From Balanoglossus misakiensis (taxonomy: Eukaryota > Hemichordata): DNA of 64,000 nt. Made by a program: the position numbers and the translations under genes. Positions 53,497-63,265 of the stretch are shown one piece after another (the first letter of the stretch is position 1; every line of letters starts with the position of its first letter). The DNA lies in the NCBI GenBank assembly GCA_040954595.2, contig CM082583.2, positions 1,736,001-1,800,000 on the forward strand, written 5' to 3'. Below the pieces are notes generated by a model that was not told the origin of the DNA, searched no databases, and saw only the letters and a list, made by a program, of their open reading frames with translations.

Positions 53497-54049
53497 TGTT
53501 GTTATTACGCCCGCCCGCCGTCCTTCGGACGTTCACCTCCTTCGGACGCTTCTGCGGGGAATCAGCCACGTCCGAAGGTTGACGGCGTAACTTCTCTCCA
53601 TCTCCTTCTCCACCCAACATATTCATAAAGTCCGAGAGAGGTACCCGGCAGATCGTAAACCTTTCGTAGACAGAGACTTGCAACAAGTTTTCCGAGTAAC
53701 ACAAAGTTCTGGTTTATTACTGGTCACACGTAAGAATTACACGACTCGATCCATGCTCGTTGACTCCCATCACGGATCTCCCGTTATAAACGTGTGATCC
53801 CAAATTTCACCACACCTTATTAATACGTTAGTCAAGTATTAAGTCATAAAAGGAACACGTCATCTTAATATTTCTTAAACATGAACTTAGCGTGTGATAT
53901 CTCTATCTCCTTCTGACATGTATCAATTACACAATCTTGTTTACTCTGGGTCAAGTACCTATGTCAATACTGGACTAAAACCATACAAGTGAATGACTTC
54001 TTACTTAATCATAAACAAGATCTATGATCGTTAAAACTCAATCGTGACA
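53497..54049. mobile_element. Solo LTR with 4-bp target duplication
   Basis: A 553-bp sequence starting TGTTGTTATTACG and ending CGTGACA, flanked by GCAT on both sides (53,493-53,496 and 54,050-54,053). It is near-identical to 39,614-40,156 over most of its length. A lone LTR with matching target duplication is the product of LTR-LTR recombination. It lies in intron 1 of the GPCR-like gene. The left part has repeated CGTCCGAAG/CTTCGGACG words. Confidence 0.85.
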
Positions 54050-54383
54050 GCATATGTGTAACTTTAAAAATCCAATGTCATCATAAACGGGCTTCATCTG
54101 TACATTTTTCCTGTTCCTGTTTGCAATGACAAACGCAACAGGTACCTTCGAATTTTGACTTATGCATGGTGTCAGTATTTCAGCGCGGTGAGGGCAACCT
54201 CACGATTTGCATCCTACACGAGGGATGGTAGTCTAGCATCCAGCCGTATTTCTCCACTTTGCTGAGCGGGCAAAACACGGCTAGAAACTAGACTAGAGGG
54301 ATGGCGATCGTCTGGCTGCTTTCCGAAGTAGACCGAAAAGGTCAAACTGACAAAGAGTGACACAAGTAAGATTGGTCTTACCA

Positions 54384-55204
54384 CTGGCGGTTTCACACCG
54401 CTGACGGACATTCTCGTGTGGCCAGTCTCTGGGACATGTGTGCGTCGCCATGACGTCATGCCTCCCACCAGTAGCGGGCATACAATATTCTGGCAGCCAT
54501 ATTTCATCGGGGTCAGGCACCTGTCTGCTGTCACCAAAGCATCTGTCTATGTAATCGTGACAGCAGTCTTCCCGCACTAAGCATTCAGGCTCACAGCTAC
54601 ACATTGTATTTTCATAGTCTCTCAGCTTCACGGTGGCGATGCCGTTGCAAACAAGGCCGCTCGGCGTGAGGCACGAGTCCATACGAAATCCCGTGCTTGG
54701 ATAACGGCACTGCAATGACTGTGCATCTATGTTGTAATACACAGGAGGTGGAGTTGGCGCGGCTGTGCGGCGTGACGTCACTGGCGGGCGGGAACCTGTT
54801 ACTGTTGACGGTGAGAAGGGACCCGACGTTGTCGTTACGGTGTTCGTTTCTTGAGACTTTGGTTGAGCGGTTGTTGCCAAAGGTCTCACGTTGTCGAAAG
54901 AGGAGTCTTCAATCGTTGTCGACTGTAATGTTGGATTGATCGTCGCTAGATTTGAGGTTAGGCTGGGCCGGGATGTAGTGCTTCGTGGAGATATTGGCAC
55001 GGTCTTCGTCTTGCTGGGGGTCTGTCGAGAGAGTTTTGTCAAAGGCGCGCTGCTCGTGAAATCCTGCTGTTTCCTGCTGGTCGTCATTACAGTGGATCTT
55101 GAGGACGTCGTTTCATAGCCCGTACCAGTTGCACGCGTCCATACCATCAACTGATCTCCGTTGATGATTAAAACCAAGCAGCAATAACACCAAACTGCCT
55201 TCAT
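54384..55204 (-). CDS. GPCR-like gene exon 1: signal peptide, mucin stalk, somatomedin-B-like domain
   Basis: A clean exon of 821 nt. Signal peptide residues 1-18; residues about 25-150 are Ser/Thr-rich with many TTS/TPS repeats and likely O-glycosylated. Eight cysteines in about 50 residues around SMB-like CSCEPECLVREDCC give the somatomedin-B spacing. The end (CMPATGGRHDVMATHTCP, then RCETAS) matches the Cys-rich start of exon 2. The splice phase is 1 (G|GTAAGA at 54,383). Confidence 0.8.
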
Positions 55205-55497
55205 AATGAATACGTCATTAAATATGGAATAACACCCAGAAAGATTGATTTAAAAAAAAATAAGACAAAATTGACTTTGATGATTTCTGAAGTAAAATTT
55301 GTCAGCCACATCACACCCCCGTCCAAAATCACACCACACCCGTAACGAATAAACAACCCGGTGTCCGTAATCGGCCACGCTATACATTAGAAGAGGCGTA
55401 AAACATATCAACGGAAGTAGCCAAAACTATGTGCAAACATAAACATATCATAACACCAACTTAAACATTTTACTATTATGTTTGACTCTGTTCAGTT

Positions 55498-55740
55498 TCA
55501 GTTCTTACAGTTACAGTCACATTTGGTATTTTGTAACACAACTTCAGCGGTAAATAACGAGACGCCGTGCACATCGCCGGGCGCGACAATTCCATGCTGA
55601 GAAACGTCGTCGAATTTTCCAGCTTTGATTTGACACGTACGTAAATGCATTTTAGTGTGCATACATTTGCGTGCCAAGCAAAGTCCGCATGCAGTGTTGA
55701 ACATAAACTTACCACAATTGAGAACAAGTCTCTCGGACAG
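55498..55740 (-). CDS. Small Cys-rich open exon, unknown
   Basis: A frame after a TGA at about 55,743 reads LVLNCGKFMFNTACGLC, then KCMHTKMHLRTC, and closes with TKCDCNCKN before TGA 55,498-55,500. Nine cysteines, the CGxC start and the CxCxC end recall cystine-knot secreted ligands, but I cannot place it in a family. It lies about 290 bp upstream of the GPCR-like start on the same strand. Splice sites are unclear, so it could be a chance ORF. Confidence 0.3.
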   Translation of the reverse strand: MSERLVLNCGKFMFNTACGLCLARKCMHTKMHLRTCQIKAGKFDDVSQHGIVAPGDVHGVSLFTAEVVLQNTKCDCNCKN

Positions 55741-56109
55741 TCAGTTGCCTGATATACCTGAGTTAGTGGCTTGTTGATTGCTCCCACAAAATCTTCCCTC
55801 AAAATATTCGTAAGCTTTGGTGACAGATTCGATGTATATATATGTTGGTATATGATTAAAATGATTGGTCTCCAAGGTTGTGTTTTACGTATGCGCTTCC
55901 TAAGATATCGAACCAATAGAAATCACTGTCACCAACCATCGGCTAGCCAATAGAAATCGTTGTCACCAACTTTATAGTTACATAAATTCGTACAGCGCAT
56001 GCGTAAAACTTTTGTTGACGGAAAATCAACAGGTAAAATGTCACTTCTGCCGGTTATTCATTTTGGCGATTTTTTCATTCTCGATTCTACAAGTCGGTTG
56101 GAAGTTGTG

Positions 56110-56228
56110 TGTTGTTGAACATTAATTCACTTTACATGTATATCCACATGTGCGTTAGCATAAACGGTGACTTGTATCAAATATAATTAATGAAAAAAGG
56201 GCAGCGAGAGAGAGACTTTGTCCCTTTA
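56110..56228 (-). repeat. AAAGGGACAAAGT-type dispersed repeat, copy 3 (inverse)
   Basis: Inverse copy of the family at 30,320 and 32,655, ending GACTTTGTCCCTTTAAT at 56,228. Confidence 0.6.
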
Positions 56229-56701
56229 ATCCTACATGCATTACAGGGATACCTCCAACTCTATAGTCGACACCATTTTCAATGTGTTGTCTCAATGTTT
56301 TGTCTCAGCATTCTCAAAACTTAATGTTATAGATATATGAAAGTTTACATTTATTGAATGTTTATGGTCAGTAATACAATCACAATAATCATCAAATGAA
56401 GCAACATGCCATCTTCATGAAATCACCAGTGTGTGCACGTGTACATCGGTAGCGTTTGGATAACTTGTCCTGGAACATGGAGTAGTGGCGAGTTTGCATA
56501 CGAAGATCATCTAGTACTGCATGTTAATGCCAATAAGCTAGGTGCCCTGTTTCTACAGAAACCAGACTCGCCGGTTTCGACGCAGTAAAGTTAAGTCAGT
56601 GAGTGTGCACGTGTACAACAAATTAGAGCCGGGATGTATTTGGAGGTTAATACAGACGAGTGATGAAGAGCAAAAGTGATTTTCTCCGCTGACGTGTTTA
56701 A

Positions 56702-57003
56702 GGGCCTGGTCAGAACTAACAGGGGGGGGGGGGGGGGGCAAGTCCCCTGACCTGGGACGTTAGATAAACCAGTCAATGATTGAAAGGTGTTGATGAATGA
56801 AGGGGGTGGGTGGAAAAAAAATGAATTATGAAGGGTTCTCAAAACATTTTCGGTGTCATCCTTGCACAAAAATTAGTGATCCTCCCCCTGACTCATGCCC
56901 AAAATGCAGCGGCCCTCCCCCAAACTGTTGCATGAAAAATGGTGACCCTCCCCCCAATCGCACCAGCCCCCCCCCCCCCCCCTGTTAATTCTGACCAGGT
57001 CCT
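56702..57003. mobile_element. Poly-G/poly-C-ended MITE
   Basis: GGCCTGGTCAGAACTAACAG at the left and its near inverse (CTGTTAATTCTGACCAGGTC) at the right bound a 300-bp segment. The inner edge of each terminal repeat is a G-run (18 G) or C-run (14 C). No ORF of substance. TAA/TTA on each side may be a target duplication. Confidence 0.7.
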
Positions 57004-58624
57004 AATAATCACGTGAAGTAAAATTTACCGAGAGCGCGCATTGAAACGGCTTAGGGCTGAGAGATAAAAAATAATTTGTTTCGAAGGTGCACACGATTCA
57101 GACCCGAGGGTACTGGTCCATCTCTGGAAGAGATGTAATCACCATTTGTGAGAGTAATCAACCAAATGGGACAGTTCTTCTCCCAGCCTTGAATTTCCGA
57201 AAATCTCAACGGCTTTCTTCATTTTAAATGGAGGGTGTGGCCGGTTTCAAAGCGCGACTGCTTTGAACTGGCTGCTGGTGGATCATCGTGGTGTTCCTGG
57301 AGGGAATTCTCGAGACTTGAATATACCTTCGAGTTTCCTGTATACGCAGATATTCATGCAAATTAGGGTTCATTTTCCTGTGGGGGAAAATGCACCGGCT
57401 GTCTAAGTAGCGTCATTTAAGCGATTACGGTGGCGAGAGGAGACTTTAATAGACATGGTGAGGCATCGATATTGTGACGTTTCATCGTGACGGCGTATAC
57501 ACCGCCCCGGGTGAACTGTCAGTTAATACAACTATCACAGTGTTGGCATATGAAACCTGTGCGGGTTAAAAAACGAAAAGTTCAACATTTAGTATTTATA
57601 GAAACTGTACTGCTACTAAAGTCAACCATAGTTTTAAATGGAACATTTCTTTTTTTCGTTGAAAAGAACAACGGAAGTCTGTTTCCGCCACACACGAAAA
57701 TCACCCATTAATTTCAAGTATTTTTGGCTTTGCCATCTTTGCACTATCGCCTTGCAATGATTTTATCTACATCAGCGATGTAGTTTTTCTACCTGAAAAT
57801 CGAAGAAAACTACATATTTCGGGGGCATCTGTTGGTACAAAAAGTTTGTTCATAATATTCATGCATTAGGCCAGAGAGAATAAAAATCTTGTTCATCGGA
57901 TTTTTGGACCAAGTTCCAGGAGCGGCGAGCGAATATTTTTTTAGGCTGAAGGTAAATGCGGTTCTCTGGCATATTTGCATAGATGCAGACAGGACGAGAT
58001 AATTGTTTCCCTTTTTACCGGAAATATCTCAGACAAAAACACTGATACATGTACTTGTAACTGAATTCAATACTATATTTCCCAACAATAACATAGGCCA
58101 TTACATTTACAGTTGGTGTTAATTTGCACAACATATTCTGGCCACCAGCGCCAGTACTAAGAATTTGGAACGCGGAAGTAGAATATTTGCCTAGATCCAA
58201 TTTTTTTTTCCAAATCAGCCAAAGTAGAAGCGGCGATTCCAATGAACAATTTATTTTTTCTTCCTGTCCTTACCTGTGTTTTTTTTTTTTTTTTTATCTT
58301 CCTATTAACCTTTGCGTGCTTAAATAAAGACACGCGATTTCAGTATTTTCGATATTGGAAGGGTATACCCATCAAGATAGCCCAACGACTCCGATATATA
58401 GAGTCGGAAAAGATCACATCACAGCAGAAAAGCAGAGGAAGGTCGCCCGTGGTGGTCATTCATACATACATTTTGTGTAGTAATTACTTATCTCAAGGTA
58501 ACTCCCGTAATCCCCTTAGGACATAACCTCTTCTTGTCGAACACGTGATCCTGAAGTCATTGACCAATAGCACAGTGACTAAGCACGTGATTCTGAAGTC
58601 ATTGACCAACAATATCACAATGAC
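57004..58624. other. Unassigned spacer with a 42-bp direct repeat
   Basis: No gene recognised. At 58,541-58,625 a 42-bp unit is repeated (CACGTGATCCTGAAGTCATT / CACGTGATTCTGAAGTCATT), each with a CACGTG E-box. Confidence 0.45.
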
Positions 58625-58625
58625 T

Positions 58626-58708
58626 ACTCTCTCTCTCTCTCTCTCTCTCTCCCCCCTCTCTCTCTCTCTCTCCCTCCCTCCCTCCCTCCCTCACCCCACT
58701 CTCTCTCT
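58626..58708. repeat. CT/CCCT microsatellite
   Basis: Compound (CT)n and (CCCT)n simple repeat. Confidence 0.95.
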
Positions 58709-58823
58709 CTGATGCAGGCGAGAGGGTCATTTAAGACATGTACAAAAGACTATTAATGTCATGAAATCCGCGCTTCTATTACCGTCAACTGAATCCCACC
58801 ACAAGACAAGTACTTGATTGAAA

Positions 58824-58945
58824 CATGTATGTATGTATGTATGTATGTATGTATGTATGTATGTATGTATGTATGTATGTATGTATGTATGTATGTATGT
58901 ATGTATGTATGTATGTATGTATGTATGTATGTATGTATGTATGTA

Positions 58946-59021
<76 letters not shown>
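58824..59021. repeat. Compound tetranucleotide microsatellite (ATGT)n(CTGT)n
   Basis: About 31 ATGT units switch at 58,947 to about 18 CTGT units with no interruptions in either block. The MYVCMYVC-type ORFs are artefacts. Confidence 0.97.
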
Positions 59022-59022
<1 letters not shown>

Positions 59023-59065
59023 TGAAATTGAAGAAAGTACTCAGATTTTAGCATGGTTCTCACTC

Positions 59066-59240
59066 ACATGAATGCTGGCATCTGTGTTGACAGGTAGACC
59101 ACAATATTGCGTGGTGGCTTGCTGGGAATAAACGGTGTCTCCTCTGAACAGTTGCCACAGATAAACAGGCCCACAGCAGATGAGTTGATTTCAGGAGGTG
59201 GCACTCCCCTTTTGAATGCTGGCATCTGTGTTGACAACGC
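59066..59240. repeat. 24-bp direct repeat pair
   Basis: GAATGCTGGCATCTGTGTTG plus ACA occurs at 59,070 and 59,214. Open frames on both strands cross it (for example 59,107-59,385 on the plus strand), but no family was recognised. Confidence 0.5.
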
Positions 59241-59385
59241 AGATCCACTTCTCTGGCATATGTGTCAGCATCATGTTGCAGACAAGTTGTGTACTGTTTT
59301 TCTGGGTGAAGAAATGAAATTGACATCATTGGTAAATCTAAAACGGACTGGTTACTCCACTGAAATTCAGCCTAAGTCTGTGTGA

Positions 59386-59840
59386 TACGCAACTCAGACC
59401 AACTCAGCTCAGCTCACATGGCGCGTTGAATTAATCATTCGTTTGCCAGACGGCCTTATTTGACCCCCCTGTTTACATGGCCTGTGAGGGCGTACTTTAC
59501 GCGTTAATTTCTGGCAAGGCCTTCCAACCCTCAGTGGTGATCTCTTCACAGCTGTATTATGCTAGCTGTTTTAAAAGAACAGTGTCTTCTAAAATAAATC
59601 TAGATTGTTCCTTATGAATAAAATCTCAACGAGACAAAACTCATTCAAAAGGGTTGTCTATAGGCTACTTTCAAATTGGACATTTCGTTAATACAGTCAG
59701 AAACAGTGTTAATTTTAAAATGTTTGGGCCGGCTGCATTGTCAATAACACCGAGATTACCCACGCGCCGCAAATTATTGATGAAAGCGTTTCAACTGCAG
59801 GGTCACACAATACATATCAAATGAGAAGATGATTACTCAC
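59386..59840. other. Presumed intron or spacer downstream of the endonuclease exon
   Basis: No further endonuclease coding was seen in this direction. The exon donor at 59,840 implies a further exon, which may lie beyond the microsatellite or be lost. Confidence 0.4.
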
Positions 59841-60219
59841 CTTAGGCACCTGGGTTCGTGGTGACACTCCCCTTTTGGGGAGCGAAAGCACGTCTTTCGT
59901 GAAATGTTTTGGAGTCGCATTTCCTGGACAATGTGCTCTGGGCGGATGCATAGCTTTTCGTTGCAAAGATGAGAACACTCCAACTGTCTGCCCACCAATT
60001 GCACCCCGTTAATTAGGAGTGCAATGTGATGGACATAGGCGGTTAGAGTGTTCTCATCTTTGAACGTAATTGAGCCATAGCCGTTACGACAAGCTGCACC
60101 CGTCCAGAGCACACAGTCGCCGGAAACGCGACTCCTTCTGGCGAGGATGCCGCTCAAACGCTCCTTGGCGTTAGCTGAGATGCCGTTGAGCTTGGCCGAA
60201 GTATAGAGCAAGTTGACTT
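59841..60219 (-). CDS. His-Cys box (I-PpoI-type) homing-endonuclease exon
   Basis: A 379-nt open exon between an acceptor (TTGCTTGGCAG ending at 60,220) and a consensus donor (CCTAAG|GTGAGTAAT at 59,840). The peptide has SGDCVLWTGA, NGYGSITF, then the His-Cys box CSHLCNEKLC-x4-H, a downstream Asn (LQN), and a second zinc cluster C-x7-C-x-H-x3-C. Ligand spacing equals that of I-PpoI except for one extra residue in the last loop; the catalytic His (SHLC) and metal-binding Asn are at the matching distances. Known I-PpoI-like enzymes cut rDNA and are encoded in group I introns. Here the gene is split by spliceosomal-type signals and begins about 290 bp from a 5S rDNA array. No ATG is in this exon; a first exon should lie upstream, towards or in the array. 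Domain call is strong; function and whether it is mobile are inference. Confidence 0.82.
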
Positions 60220-60511
60220 CTGCCAAGCAAGATCAAATGACAGTGTTTACGCAAGATGCCGTAAATCAGCGAAAAGGCGCGGCGAATGATGTGGGAGAGC
60301 GTCATATAATTGGCTATGTACTAGTCAAATTTGGGCTGACAAGATGCTGCCCACCAAGAGCTCGCGGCAAACGTCTAAAGCCTCTTTTAATGTGATCAAT
60401 TTACACCCGTGACATAATTAATAGGTTTGGGTTTTCAGAAGTGTCTCTGCGTCAAAATGCCAAGCAAATAACATGTAAATTCATCATCGTTGGAAAACGA
60501 ATATAACAGTC
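60220..60511. other. Spacer between the endonuclease exon and the 5S array
   Basis: No 5S-unit sequence and no clear coding exon. The array-type sequence begins abruptly at ATATCTTTTAGACC (60,512). Confidence 0.55.
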
Positions 60512-61009
60512 ATATCTTTTAGACCATCCTCTGTTTATTAGGCCCCTATTGCAATTAATTACCGTCCCTATCTTATATTGGAGGGAACGGGTTTGTCTTG
60601 GCATGTTATGCAAAACACTTGAAAGATGAATTTAAAAAAAAAAAAAATGACGTTTATGACATACAGATGTAACCGACCCCATAAGGTCCCAATGATATAT
60701 ATTTACATCATACACCAAATTGGACTTAAAAACCAAAAATTGAAAGCCGCTGGAGTTTCTGCGACTATGAACTCAACGTAAGCTGGACACTACTCACTCC
60801 GAGCCCGACCTGGTAATTTGTATGTTGTCCATCGAGCGCCTATAGCTTAGACCTATACAGGAGAGAACGGTTTATGAAGTTATGTTCAACAAAAATATAT
60901 GATCATGGAATTAAAGAATTTGGAGATAAAAAATATAATTAAAAATGGACGTTTACGACGACAAAAAGGAAGACTGTTTAATGCAAAAGTTAAGAAAAAG
61001 GAAAAATTC

Positions 61010-61129
61010 AAGCCTACGGCACGTGGTATTCCCAGGCGGTCACCCATCCAAGTACTAACCACGCCCAACGCAGCTTAACTTCGGTGATCGGACGAGAACC
61101 GGTGTATTCGACGTGGTATGGCCGTAGGC
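61010..61129 (-). rRNA. 5S ribosomal RNA, copy 1
   Basis: Minus-strand sequence starts GCCTACGGCCATACCACGTC and ends GTGCCGTAGGCTT, so the terminal helix pairs perfectly. Internal Pol III control boxes are readable (AGTTAAGC near the middle; GGATGGGTGACC box C). A T5 run follows within a few bases of the 3' end, and a TTAATAAT TATA-like word lies about 25 bp upstream of the 5' end. Length 120 nt is standard. Confidence 0.97.
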
Positions 61130-62076
61130 AAACACTGCTTGAATTTCTACAATTATTAAGCAAACGGAAGCTTCACTAACACATAGGCGTACACACAGAG
61201 CACGCGGCACGATAATTGTGTGCGTGGCCAGCTGATTGACCGACCCTATCTTATAATTTATATGGGAGAGAGCGGTTTTGTCTTGTTATATCCTACAAAA
61301 AGTGACCATATTAAAGTGGAGAAATAATGACCTGATAATTTGTGTGGCCGATCGACCGTCACTATCTAAGGCCTATATTGGTATGTTATGCAAGACACAC
61401 TATTCGAAATAACGCCTGTCCGACAGTCCGAGACTGGTTGTTTTTCCATCAGACTGATAGTAAAAAAGTTACCAGTCCGGCGGACAGGTTGAATTTAGCG
61501 TGGAGTTGACTTGTTTGCGGTATCATAGACGTACGTGACCCCATCGTGACCCTGGCTGTCCGGGATAGCACCACCAACGATATATTTTAGACCATCCTCT
61601 GTTTATTAGCCCCCTATTGCAATTAATTACCGTCCCTATCTTATATTGGAGGGGACGGGTTTGTCTTGGCATTTTATGCAAAACACTTGAAAGATGAATT
61701 TTTTTTTTTAAAAATGACGTTTATGACATACAGATGTAACCGACCCCATAAGGTCCCAATGATATATATTTACATCATACACCAAATTGGACTTAAAAAC
61801 CAAAAATTGACAGCCGCTGGAGTTTCTGCGACTATGAACTCAACGTAAGCTGGACACTACTCACTCCGAGCCCGACCTGGTAATTTGTATGTTGTCCATC
61901 GAGCGCCTATAGCTTAGACCTATACAGGAGAGAACGGTTTATGAAGTTATGTTCAACAAAAATATATGATCATGGAATTAAAGAATTTGGAGAAAAAAAA
62001 TATAATTAAAAATGGACGTTTACGACGACAAAAAGGAAGACTGTTTAATGCAAAAGTTAAGAAAAAGGAAAAATTC

Positions 62077-62196
62077 AAGCCTACGGCACGTGGTATTCCC
62101 AAGCGGTCACCCATCCAAGTACTAACCACGCCCAACGCAGCTTAACTTCGGTGATCGGACGAGAACCGGTGTATTCGACGTGGTATGGCCGTAGGC
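62077..62196 (-). rRNA. 5S ribosomal RNA, copy 2
   Basis: Identical in layout to copy 1, with one change in the gene body (CCGCCTGGG becomes CCGCTTGGG on the sense strand), a substitution likely tolerated by G-U pairing. Same upstream TATA-like word and T-run terminator. Confidence 0.97.
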
Positions 62197-63145
62197 AAAC
62201 ACTGCTTGAATTTCTACAATTATTAAGCAAACGGAAGCTTCACTAACACATAGGCGTACACACAGAGCACGCGGCACGATAATTGTGTGCGTGGCCAGCT
62301 GATTGACCGACCCTATCTTATAATTTATATGGGAGAGAGCGGTTTTGTCTTGTTATATCCTACAAAAAGTGACCATATTAAAGTGGAGAAATAATGACCT
62401 GATAATTTGTGTGGCCGATCGACCGTCCCTATGTAAGGCCTATATTGGTATGTTATGCAAGACACACTATTCGAAATAACGCCTGTCCGACAGTCCGAGA
62501 ATGGTTGTTTTTCCATCAGACTGATAGTAAAAAAGTTACCAGTCCGGCGGACAGGTTGAATTTAGTGTGGAGTTGACTTGTTTGCGGTATCAAAGACGTA
62601 CGTGACCCCATCGTGACCCTGGCTGTCCGGGATAGCACCACCAACGATATCTTTTAGACCATCCTCTGTTTATTAGGCCCCTATTGCAATTAATTACCGT
62701 CCCTATCTTATATTGGAGGGAACGGGTTTGTCTTGGCATGTTATGCAAATTAAACACTTGAAAGATGATTTTTTTTTTTTTAAATAACGTTTATGACATA
62801 CAGATGTAACCGACCCCATAAGGTCCCAATGGTATATATTTACATCATACACCAAATTGGACTTAAAAACCAAAAATTGAAAGCCGCTGGAGTTTCTGCG
62901 ACTATGAACTCAACGTAAAGTGGACACTACTCACTCCGAGCCCGACCTGGTAATTTGTATGTTGTCCATCGAGCGCCTATAGCTTAGACCTATACAGGAG
63001 AGAACGGTTTATGAAGTTATGTTCAACAAAAATATATGATCATGGAATTAAAGAATTTGGAGAAAAAAATATAATTAAAAATGGACGTTTACGACGACAA
63101 AAAGGAAGACTGTTTAATGCAAAAGTTAAGAAAAAGGAAAAATTC

Positions 63146-63265
63146 AAGCCTACGGCACGTGGTATTCCCAGGCGGTCAACCATCCAAGTACTAACCACGC
63201 CCAACGCAGCTTAACTTCGGTGATCGGACGAGAACCGGTGTATTCGACGTGTTATGGCCGTAGGC
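63146..63265 (-). rRNA. 5S ribosomal RNA, copy 3 (variant)
   Basis: Two changes against copy 1: box C reads GGATGGTTGACC instead of GGATGGGTGACC, and CCATACCACG near the 5' end reads CCATAACACG. Box C is contacted by TFIIIA, so this copy may be transcribed poorly or be a variant pseudogene; that is inference. Terminal helix and terminator are intact. Confidence 0.93.

Larger units (their letters stand above)
50103..55204 (-). pseudogene. Adhesion-GPCR-like gene: SMB-mucin ectodomain, CAICN domains, TM1 only
   Basis: Exon 1 (55,204-54,384) starts at ATG with a signal peptide (MKAVWCYCCLVLIING), then a Ser/Thr/Pro-rich mucin-like stalk of about 120 residues, then a somatomedin-B-like module (CSCEPECLVREDCCHDYIDR). 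Donor G|GTAAGA. Exon 2 (52,702 to about 51,507) joins in frame and has two YxNIxCAICN motifs and CP-x-D/R-type segments. A third exon (about 50,520-50,103) carries TM1 (LKQLLTLVGCILSIVCLSIT) followed by KQMRTRPGKIILNLA, the classic secretin/adhesion-family TM1-loop sequence. An in-frame TAG lies at 50,327-50,325, 30-40 codons before TM1. No TM2-TM7 exons were found down to 34 kb. Domain order matches invertebrate Methuselah/adhesion-like receptors; this copy looks inactivated. Confidence 0.78.

Noticed and set aside
53438-53704. 88 aa minus ORF in the LTR
   Set aside because: It lies mostly in the solo LTR and a related frame occurs in the sister LTR; LTRs can contain chance frames, and no domain is present.
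58785-59071. Four ORFs over the tetranucleotide repeat on both strands
   Set aside because: Low-complexity translation of a microsatellite.
59107-59385. 92 aa plus ORF as a gene
   Set aside because: Some protein-like composition, but it crosses a 24-bp repeat, has no recognised domain, and splice sites at its ends are not convincing.
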